Positions 51,660 to 61,760 of a DNA stretch of 64,000 bases are shown piece after piece. The stretch comes from Oryzias latipes (Eukaryota > Chordata > Actinopteri > Beloniformes > Adrianichthyidae). The position numbers and the translations under genes were made by a program. Position 1 is the stretch's first letter, and each line of letters starts with the position of its first letter. The stretch covers positions 11,332,015 through 11,396,014 of the forward strand of contig NC_019869.2 of assembly GCF_002234675.1 (NCBI RefSeq). The letters are read 5' to 3'. The notes under the pieces were generated by a model that worked only from the letters and a program-made list of their open reading frames with translations, was not told where the DNA came from and did not search any database.

Positions 51660-51830
51660 AGCACGGCATCCAACATTGAAGCTTCTGGCTCTTTTTTAAA
51701 AAGCCCACTGACTGAAAAAAGGACGCACTGCTTCTCAGAGAGTAAAGCCACTCTGACGCGCACAAGAGCGCGCAGCTCGCGCTCTGATTGGTCAGGGCGC
51801 CGGCACGTGACCGCACTATGCAAAGAAGAC
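51660..51830 (-). promoter_or_regulatory. hoxa13a promoter region
   Basis: Upstream of the ATG are a minus-strand CCAAT (plus ATTGG at 51787-51791) and a CACGTGACC E-box at 51804-51809, in GC-rich DNA. The E-box/CCAAT pairing is the same as at hoxa9a and at the 22 kb element. Confidence 0.5.
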
Positions 51831-54800
51831 ACGGTAAACAACAACGCATAATTAAATGGTGAAAAATGCAGCGATGGAAGGTTATCACATTCAACAACGC
51901 CACGAGCTGGTTTTTTCGGATTTGAATCATTTTGTGGGGGTGTTGATGCGTAAAAACGCTATATCACAATTTTCATTTGTCGTCACACTCCAAACACTGC
52001 CTTTTATTATAATGTATTACGAAAAAGACTGAATTATTATGTAAAGGGTTAATAGGGGCTATTTTAAACAGGGCACAGTATAGTTTGAGTCTCTTGCTCA
52101 TGACTCCACTGTCTTCGGCCTTCGTGCGCTACAACAACCATTCTTTGTCTTTATAATTTGAATGTGGAAAAAAAATTAAGCAACCACACACACTAGGATC
52201 TTTTGTTTATAGATGAGTGAAACCACAGAATGATTATATGTTTGATTAAAGTCGATTCTTCCTCCACTGTAGGAGCGCAGAAGCGATTCCAACATGCCGC
52301 TCACCTTGATCCATGTGTGTTTTCAGGACGCGTAAAGGGTGAAAACATAACACTCATTCCAAGTTCAATTCTAGTGAATGTCTTTTTTTAATGTGTCGCT
52401 GTGACCAAAAATTGCCACTAGTCAGTTGAACCGTCAGGTTAGGATCAGAGATAATCCTTTGTGCGTTACTTCCAAACTCTTTACAATTTGAGAAACCAAA
52501 AAATAGGCCTGGTTAGGCAGCGCTTTGGGACGTAAACGCGGCTGGAGGCCAAGGTCAAGTTGAAAGTTGCTGTCTAGCCACGCAGCCCATTGGACTATTC
52601 AGGCTTTGAAGGGTCCGTCTGCTGCTCTTGAAAAGAGCGGAAGAGGGGTGAGAATTCCTGTGCCAATGAAAGCGATTGGAGGACATTAACTTTTACTGTC
52701 ATTGTGTTTTCATCCCCGATCTCTCTCTCACGGCCCCGTCTGCCTCCCTTTCTTGTTTACTTTTGTGTTCCAGCTTTGACATTATCCATTTATAATTTCT
52801 CTTGTTTTTAAATCATTTTAGTGGTTTGCAAGTATGCAAAAAATGTTATAGATTCCTGAAAAAACGAGGGCGGAGTAGACGTGGCGCACGTGTGATTTTA
52901 AATGTATGTGCTCTTCTGCTTTGTGTGTATGGCTGGTGCCTCTCAGTGCTCTGCAAGGAAATGAACCTGGAGTTTCAACCAAAGTACAATATTCAGTATG
53001 GTTTTGTAATTGCAAAGCAACAACACACAAAAATAGAAGCGCAATCTGCGTTGTGTGCGCTATTTTTGGTTAAACCGTTATGGTTGTTAAAACAGTTTAA
53101 GCAAACATGTTTTTTTTTCTATACATCTTGTGGGGGTTAACTTAAACATCCAAATAAGTATAAATAAATATACACATCCCCATAAAATTAGAAACATATT
53201 GTTACAGAAAAAATTGGAAGACAGCACAAGTAAAAAAAAACATATTTATTGCGGTTTCAGGAAAACATATAAACAATAGACAATCTCATAATTTTAAATT
53301 AAGTAAACCAACTTTAGGATTAGAATTATAAAAGCTAGAACGTTGTTTTTATGCTAAGTCTTGCGTTTTTGCTTTTGATTTTTGTATGGTATGATTTGAT
53401 TCAGATTGTTTTGAAATCAAGATAATTAACAAATTTAGGTAATTGTTCCCAAAATTAAAGTTTTTGAAGACAGATAATTAAAATAATTGGTTTTTTATTA
53501 TACTGGCTGGTATTTCATAATCATTTGATGTGGTAAAAATAAACAATAAATAATTAGAAGAAAACAATACATTTTCTTTCGGAGTTCAAGAAAGGTGAAT
53601 CGTTCTTTGCTATAATAGGCCGTTTGAGTTCTTTTGCATACTTCCTTTGTTTAGATCGCAACCAATACCCGGCATGCAGCACGTCGGAAATGGTGCAATG
53701 CCCAGAAAAAAAAAAATCAACCACGAGGATAGTTGATTTTTTAATAAAAACGCCAAGAAAATAAATTCAATCTTCAGCAACAAGCAGCGATCATCATGAA
53801 TCACACTGCAAGGCCCGGCGTGTTGCGACCTGCCTTTTGGCGTTTTTGTTAATGCAGGCAAATCAGGCTTCAAGATAAAATACAGACGCCTTAATCATTA
53901 GCTTTTGCACAGACGTGCTTTGTCATGTTTTAAGTTAATCTATATACTTTTTAAGTCATGTCTGTATGTTGTCTGTGCGCGCGCTCAGTGTTTTGGGTAT
54001 CATGAACATTTGCATTTTAGGAACTTTTTTCTCCGCCACAGCTTGTTATTAAATTCAGAATGTTGTTCCGCAGCCCTGCTTTCCTCGAGGAAGATGACAA
54101 AGAAGTGACAAACTAACGTAACCATTATTATTATTTTTTACGTGTATTCATTAACCAATAAAGTCCATCAGACTAACTAAACCAGGACATTTTCCTTTTG
54201 CTGTTGGTGTTGCGTCATGAGAAATTGTGAATTTACGCAGCTTAACGCACAGCAGACTTTCTTTTATTTGCGTAAAATGATCCCAAAACTTGCCTTGAAC
54301 TTCACTTTGGGGCTTGGCAACAAACCCCAAAGGTTTTTTTTTTCTCTGAGGTCATTATCAAGTCTTAACTTAATGTTTATACTGGCATCCAAATCACTAA
54401 GCCGAAGGAAAAGAAAGAGCGCGTTTATGTCTCGACCTCAGCTCCTGCAGCTTCGGGAAAGCCGGGAAAGGTCCATATAAAGTTATGTCCATGCTATAAA
54501 ATTCATAAAGGAACTGATATATAAAACTGCTCGCTAAGATCTCAGAAACACACTCCAAGCATGTTGATGTGCATGTGCTTAGAGTAGATGTCTGTCAAAA
54601 AGCTGTCAAAAGCTCACTGCCAGCGTGTTTTGTGGTGAAAGCAGGCAGCCACAGGGCGGTCGCACGCTTGACTTTTCCATATTTCCTGGATGTTGGCCTG
54701 AAGTGTAATCATAAGGGCTTACAAATAAGTGATGGTTCAGATGCAAATACCTGCAGGTCTGCTGTTAGGAGTTTTACTTACAAACAACGCTTAATAAGGT

Positions 54801-57317
54801 ATGGAAACATCTAGTTGTGCTGCAAATGCCTGCGTTTTGGTAAAAAAAAAATAAAAGCAATTGTATTTCATGCAATTTGTGCAAGTTAAAGATGTGCCCA
54901 CATTGCATGAAATGTATCTGCGTGATTGTGCCTTTTTTGCCACCTTTTTTATTATTTTCTTGCAGGGGGATCATTTTTTTCTATTTGTTTTGTAAAGAAG
55001 CCGTTGACACTTTTCCTAGATGCAGCTTTAGGAATATAACAATTAGGTCACATTATACTGCAAAGATTTGTTCTTGATATATGACTAGAACTTTAAAAAA
55101 GTTGTCAAGTGTTCTGACCAAAAAACCCATATTTGTCTGAAGTCAACTTGTATAAATTATACACAGAGTGGCCAATTCTACGCAATAACTATTACTTCTT
55201 GGCAAAAGATACTTTACACTAATTAATAAAAGGATGTATTGTGCCAATCTGTATTAATGTAGATGAATTTGTTTCAGCAAAAATGTGTACTTCCCAAAAA
55301 TGTACGGACAGACTCCTGCTGGTAAATCGGTAACCTGTGTTTTATTATAATGCTTATTATAGACTTCATTTTCGAAGTTGCCTGATCTGTAATTGCTTTT
55401 TCTTAATGTATAATTACTGGTTATGGACACAAGTTATACAAACTGTGAGTCATGACAACGTACTGCTGCAAAAATACGCAGGGAGAGAAAAGTAGTCCTT
55501 GCAAAACATCTATGCCGAGATCCAAATGTGCCTAAAAGTCTGAGTTAATTTGCTTTTTGGTTTTGGCATGAATGAAAAGGCATAAAATAATGCATATCTT
55601 TTCATTTTTATTCTGAACGTGATTTGGCTTCTTAAGAAAAATACAATTTGAAAAAAAAGGGTGTAAATTCTACAACAGCTTACCTTTTAGCCGTCCTCGT
55701 GCGTCATACGGCACACAAGGAGGAGCAAATGTAACCTTCAGTTTCATTCTGTGGAATTTTTTGTTTTTTAAACGTTGTTTGTTAAAAATTTGAAAATCAA
55801 AACCAGTATGCTAAATAAAAAATAATATATTAAAACATCCATGTTAAAAGCAGCCTAAGTATTTTGAACAGAAAACCATTTGCGTCGAGACAGACATTTG
55901 GATCACGGACAAGTGTGGAACTGTATTCTTCCAAGTGAAAATCAGGGCTTTACAATTGGTGTGTTGTTCTGCGACTGATGATCTACTCCCCGCCTTACAC
56001 CTTCACCCACCCTTTAATTGGGTAATGCAGGCCTGGACTCAGCGCGTGCGCGCATATCCCATCATGTGCAGGATGGAGCGATAAAAAAACGAGTCTTACA
56101 GCGCAGATTTCCTGTTATATAGTCATCGGGACTCGTTACAGTCCAAGGTCAACGAGTTAACTTCGGTAGCTGCGTCATCCAGTTTCAAGGCCAAGTTGAA
56201 GCAACAAAGACGGGAAGGGCCATCATAATGAGGGAGAGATGATACCTGTTCTCCCTCCCACGTAGGATTCCTGTGTAAAACGAGGTGCGTCCCTGCAAGA
56301 GGTGGAAGGACCCTCATGCGATAATCTGTTACAAACTAGAACATTTTTCTGAGCTAAACCCAAACCCCTCTAAGATGCAGAGCCATGGATAGAATTACAC
56401 TGCCTACTGCGCAGACTCCATGGTCAAGTTCAAGTTGTCCTCCCTAGTAAAACTGGGGGGCGCATTCTGCAGTGTCTGCAACCCCCTAACACCCTTTGAA
56501 GTTCCCTTGCAAAAACTAAACTCTGCAGCTGCGCTCAACTGCACTTCTTCAGGCGCGAATTGGGACCACCTATTCAAGAAGACATTGAGCACGAGCGCAA
56601 CGCAATCCTCCGCTCTTCAAACCCACCCGGTGTCCTCCTCTATCTAAAGTACACACATAATATAAATGGCAGTACTCTAAACGCGAAGTAATTTGCTGTT
56701 GCGCAAAACTCTTCGAAGCATTATCTATCACAAGATCCCATCGGGCCTGGCTGCAGCCCGTTGCTTAACTCTTAGTTACTGTTTGGCATCTTTGCCATAA
56801 CTGGGCGCTGTACGCATGCCCCTTCATTTATTTTAAGAACACAAGTTAGCCAACGTTCCCGCAGCGGAGTGGGGAATTTCTCAAGTTGCAAAGAATCTGA
56901 GAAATCCTCGGATGTGAACCAACAAGCTCAAATGGGCCCCTTCTGTGCCTATTGTAACATTTAACATGACGCCATAATGTTATTATAATAAAAAGAATGT
57001 GTTATTTCTGTGGCCAGTATTTTTCTTGAGGTTCGTCTGAGAATTTTCATGCTGAGCACATTTCGATTGTTTTGTGGTTCGCCTGCCTGCTGACCTAAAT
57101 GATGGCCAGCTCATCTCCAAAACACAAGCAGAAGTCCAAACACCACTGATTAAGTTCATGCATCACGTTTTTATGCGAAACAGCTCAAAAACCAGTTTGC
57201 ATATTCAAACCCATCAGAGACCAGTGAGTGTTCTGCCCATTTGCTGAGAAAATTAAAGAGTCGGTGGGGGGTTGGAAGCCAAAGGAATTTCCCTCACTCC
57301 TGAGCCTCCGGGCTGCT

Positions 57318-57372
57318 GGAGGAGCTGGAGGAGGAGGAGGAGGAAGAGGAGGAGGACGAGGAGGAAGGCGGC
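57318..57372. repeat. (GGA)n purine-rich tract
   Basis: About 55 bp of GGAGGAGG-type sequence, 1.5 kb upstream of evx1. The Arg-rich or Pro-rich frames through it are not genes. Confidence 0.85.
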
Positions 57373-58052
57373 GGCATTGGCGCTTTCCTTGTTTTGGACA
57401 GACGAGGGCGCACAAGGACAGCGGAGGCTGCTGCAGCTCCGACGTATCTATAAGAAGTCATGTGACCTTTTCCATCTGAGCGATATCATTTACACCTATG
57501 AGCAGCCGGCCTCATCTACGCCCCCAAAACAGATCTCTGATCAGCTCGACAGAAAATGTGGATTCCACGTACCTGTGCAGGTGCAGGCCTGACTCAATTG
57601 AGTTCGACTGGCTATTATAGATCATTGAAAGCACAGGAAGCGGGCACATAAGTATTTAAAGTGTAGATTTTGCCAACAGCAAAGTTGACGCCTCACAAAT
57701 TCTCAATGTAATAACTTTTACTTTAATTCACTCCCACCATCAATAAAAATTAGACCCCGGCAGCTCTGAAAATCTGAAAATCATTTTTAAAATGAGAAAC
57801 TGTTTTTAACGGATCCTCCTGGTAAAATAAAGGTTAAATAAATAAGAAGAAGATGATCTGGTTCGTCCCTGCTGAAGAGTATAACTAATTATGAGTCAAG
57901 TTGCAACTGTTGGCATTTGTAAATTAATGTTTTTAACTGTAATTATCAGTGTGTAACCATGTTTTGTGTACAAGAACCTATTCTGTGCTTAATAACGTAT
58001 TTTATCATTACTTAACTGAATAGTTTATTTATTTGTGTATGTGTGTGTGTCT

Positions 58053-58068
58053 GGGGGGGGGGGGGGGG
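58053..58068. repeat. G16 run next to a TG repeat
   Basis: Sixteen consecutive G preceded by a short TG repeat. It is prone to slippage and assembly error. Confidence 0.9.
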
Positions 58069-58196
58069 TCAAAGATATTTAAAGATCAAAACTGAAAATG
58101 GAAACGCTTGTTGTGTGCTGAGGTTAAAGTCTGCAGCCTCTGTTTTTAGGCTCCTTTCAGATATCAAACTTAATGTCAAATGTATTTTCTAAATCC

Positions 58197-58214
58197 TGAC
58201 CTCATACTTGACCT
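58197..58214 (-). promoter_or_regulatory. Two perfect AGGTCA half-sites upstream of evx1
   Basis: On the minus strand AGGTCA, six bases, AGGTCA (a DR6), about 630 bp before the evx1 ATG. Perfect half-sites this close suggest a nuclear-receptor element. The spacing is not the standard RAR DR2/DR5. Confidence 0.35.
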
Positions 58215-58396
58215 TTTATAGACTTCAGTTGAGTCAGAGGAAATCAGGGAGATGAGGAGACATTAAAAATGTTTATTTATTTGTCTAATTGCTCTGTTGC
58301 CATTTAAACATTAAAGCTTTGAGCTTTCATCAAATCTTTTTGGTTATTAGAAAAAAATTAGTTCTCATAAACTTAGAGTCTTAACTGACACATCAG

Positions 58397-58841
58397 GAGC
58401 AGACAGTGATAAACTGCTCAGCTTTAGATGCTGTGCGTCTCAGCTGCTTCTTATTGTGGCACCCCTCCCACCTCCATGCCGTTCCTGCTGCTGCTCCTTC
58501 TATTTACCCTCATATCCAATCAATGCATGTCGTCATCAGTGGGGGCATCTCCACGACTAGTCTATTAAGAATGACAGCTCAAAAGGCAGGGAGAGAGCGA
58601 GGGTGAATGGTGATCCCTCCCTGAGCTCCTTCTCTGCACTCTGGAGCACTCTCCTCTGAGGGTCAGACCGGATTTCAGCCCCTCTTTTTTTCAGAACCCT
58701 CCCTTCATCCTGCGAGCAAACTCTCCCACCCGCCTCCAGCTCCAGCGCCATCATCCCCACAGCTTCACGCCCCTCCAACCTGACACTCGTCGTTTGGACT
58801 CACGCTCTCCCGCAACCAGGAGGCTTATTTCCCCCCTTGTG
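58397..58841 (+). promoter_or_regulatory. evx1 promoter and 5' UTR region
   Basis: GC-richer sequence rises toward the start codon from about 58.4 kb, with CT-rich blocks. No TATA box is clear. An upstream in-frame Met at 58794 exists, but family comparison favours 58842. Confidence 0.4.
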
Positions 58842-60971
58842 ATGGAAACGAGAAAGGAAGAAGCGCGGCTGGCGGAGGGGGGTCCGTTTGGTAAGAACGA
58901 CTCAAGTATGTCAAAAGGTACCGGGAGCCCTGTGCGGGAGCAGCAGGGGAAGCCGGGCTACAGGAGGTGTATCAGCCCCGGAGATGGGGCATTTACCCGG
59001 GCCAGAACGGAGCCGGGGGCGGAGGAGACCGTGCGGAGGAATTTTTGCGCCGACGGAAGGCCGGTTGGCCGCGCTTCGTCCGTGGAGAAGCACCGGTGCG
59101 ACAAGCCACGCAGGGACGGCAGCAGCTCAGACACCGAGTCCGACTTCTATGAAGAAATAGACGTGAGCTGCACGCCTGAGAGCATGGACTACCCAACTAC
59201 TAAAGGTGGGTTTGAGCTAAAGGTTTATTTTTCTTTCTGTTTTTGTTTTGTTTGACTGCATCTTAAAACCTTGAATGAAACACATTTCAGCTGCATTATG
59301 CATGCAGCTTGAACCTTTTTGGATAAAATACGCACAGAAATAGAACAAAATAAATCGAAATGTATGCCAAGAACCCAATCACAAACACAGTTTCACCTCA
59401 ACAGCAGGAGGAAAAAAACAGTGAAACTGCAGTGTTCTGTCAAATGACCACAGTGGCTGCAAATACTTAAGTGACACCCACAATCTAACCAGACATTTTC
59501 ATCACTGACTTTGACGTGCCGTATGTACATTTACCACCACAGGAGGAGTTTTAAGGAGCCAAAACCACAAGCAAAGAGTCGAACATTCAGATTTTCTAAG
59601 CACATTTTAGTGTTTTGCAAATGCAAAAACTTGATATTTCTTTATCAAATCTGAATTTATAATTGTTTACTTTGAAGAATGATGTAAACAAAACGATTTC
59701 TGCAAAGCAGAACTGAGGAAAAATTTGGAAAACGCATCAAAATAATCAGATAAAAAGAAAATAATATTTCGATTTTTTTTTATGATTTTCTTCATCACAA
59801 CAGAAATGACAACAATCAAATACATAGAATAAAAAAAAAACATTAAGGGCCCGAAGTTACATGTTTCATTAAACTGTGGAATGTTTGTACATTTATATAT
59901 TTTTATTTTTGTCAAATATGATTTATAATTTTTGCGTATTTACGCAGGTCAAATGGAAGATTCTCCAGGTCGCCGGAGTGACCTGGGAGCTGACCCGGGT
60001 AAGACGGTGTCCGGTCAAAGCACTCTGTCTTATGCGGCGGACCAGATTCGTCGGTACCGAACCGCCTTCACACGGGAGCAGATCGCCCGGCTGGAGAAGG
60101 AGTTTTATCGGGAGAACTACGTGTCCAGGCCGAGGAGATGTGAACTTGCGGCTGCATTGAATCTTCCTGAAACCACCATCAAAGTAAGGTTTTTGTGTCA
60201 TCGGAGCAGGCCTTAGATCCGAAATGTCAGACCTTATGGTGTCGTTGTAGTGTCAGTCAGCACTGATGTCCATTATGAGTGCTTTGGTGGTTATAACATG
60301 AACCTATTTTTAGACTTAGCAGCAACATGTTTCCTTTAAATCACCAGATTTGGGCATGATTAAAGGCGGAAGTGCAACCTGACCAGTGGTTGGTCGCTGG
60401 AAAACTCGTAGTTAATATTTGACGCGGTGTGTCTCTCCCTCAGGTGTGGTTTCAAAACCGAAGAATGAAGGACAAGCGTCAGCGTTTGGCCATGACATGG
60501 CCTCACCCAGCCGACCCAGCCTTCTATACCTACATGATGAGCCACGCTGCGGCCACTGGCAACCTGCCATACGCCTTTCCATCTCACATGCCTCTTCCCT
60601 ACTACTCCCCCCTAGGTGTTGGTGCTGGCTCAGCTCCTGCTGCCACCCCTTTCTCAAGCCCCTTGCGCACTCTCGATAGTTTCCGAGTCCTGTCTCACCC
60701 CTACCAGAGGCCGGAGCTGCTGTGCGCCTTCAGACATCCATCCATGTACACTGCACCGACCCACGGCCTCGGTCCTGGAGGGAGTCCCTGCTCCTGCCTT
60801 GCATGCCACTCCGCTCAATCCAATGGCTTGTCAGCCAGGCCCTCTGGCTCGGACTTCACTTGTTCCCCAACAAGCAGGACAGAAACTTTTGTCACTTTTA
60901 CTCCTTCAGTGCTCAGCAAATCCTCATCTGTCACACTGGACCAGAGGGAAGAAGTCCCTCTGACCAGATAA
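58842..60971 (+). CDS. evx1: Even-skipped homeobox protein 1
   Basis: Even-skipped-class homeodomain repressor active in the tailbud, spinal V0 interneurons and fins. Three coding exons: 58842-59205, 59948-60183 and 60444-60971. The junctions are AAAG|GTGGGT to tacgcag|GT (phase 1) and ATCAAA|GTAAGG to ccctcag|GT (phase 0). The second splits the homeodomain before VWFQNRRM, the known Evx intron position. The product is 375 residues. The start METRKE parallels mammalian [26 protein letters not shown] is the conserved Evx N-terminal block. The homeodomain is at 156-215 ([20 protein letters not shown]), followed by [32 protein letters not shown] and the C-terminal [11 protein letters not shown]. 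It runs on the opposite strand to the Hox genes, tail-away from hoxa13a. Intact. Confidence 0.97.
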
Positions 60972-61760
60972 AAAAAGAAAGCCTCAACCATCTCAGACAA
61001 CATGACTTAGCGTATGAACGCACAACCGAACTGCTGTTTTTGTAATATATGAATCCCATTGCAGGACTGTGGGTTGACCGCATGGAAAAATATTTAAAAA
61101 AAAACTATAAAAATTATTCGGGGCTTGGGAAGGGAGGGTGCATTATTACAACTTAAAATCTCCACAAATGTTTGCATCAACATTTCTATGATTTATATCT
61201 TTTACGCACCCATTTTCATTTCTGGTGCAAGATGCCTCCCAAATATATGTATTTTAACAGGCTGCAGTCTCATTATACTGCAGCCCCGCACCTTGGAGCC
61301 CAGCGACGGCCGCGCGGGCCTGAAAGATGCAGATTTAAGTCAAATTATCCAGGGATGGATGTGGGGGGAATTTTGACTTCTGAAATAATTATAAAACCAG
61401 AAGGGATCGCTCTCAAAAGGTAACAAGGCGTCGGGGGAACGGATTAAAGCAGACCAGATTGACACAAAACCCTGCAAAAAAAAAAAAAAAAAAAAAAAAC
61501 GGGGGAGGAGGACAATCAGAGCAAAAATAAAAAAAATCCGAGCATTTCTGTCCAACGAGCTTTTATATATTTTTTTTTCTGCTGGATGCATTTTTAAGCA
61601 TGATTAAAATGCTTAAAATTTGATTAAACGTCTAAATAATGCATTTCGTAGCTAAAATAACAAGTTTGTTGCATCTTGTAAACAGGTTTCTTATTTGTAT
61701 GTTTTAAAAAGTTGTATTTTAAACGGCCCATTCCTTTTTTTATTTACAATAAATTATGTT
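60972..61760 (+). other. Predicted evx1 3' UTR and downstream sequence
   Basis: Plus-strand AATAAA signals lie at 61526-61531 and 61748-61753. An A24 run is at 61476-61499. The true UTR end is uncertain. Confidence 0.4.
61476..61499. repeat. A24 homopolymer
   Basis: Uninterrupted run of 24 A, 0.5 kb past the evx1 stop. It is not preceded by recognisable SINE or LINE sequence, so I treat it as a simple repeat. Confidence 0.9.

Larger units (their letters stand above)
51831..58396. other. hoxa13a-evx1 intergenic region
   Basis: No coding exon is recognised. 52.8-55.9 kb is AT-rich. GC-richer blocks at 52.5-52.75, 56.0-56.6 and 57.2-57.6 kb are candidate regulatory DNA; the first two contain NR5A/ERR-type AAGGTCA sites. 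A GGA-rich purine tract lies at 57318-57372. Hox13 and evx1 share enhancers in vertebrates, so shared elements are expected in this gap. Confidence 0.6.

Noticed and set aside
57228-57592. Arg-rich and Pro-rich open frames over the GGA tract
   Set aside because: They are translations of a simple repeat with no family match.
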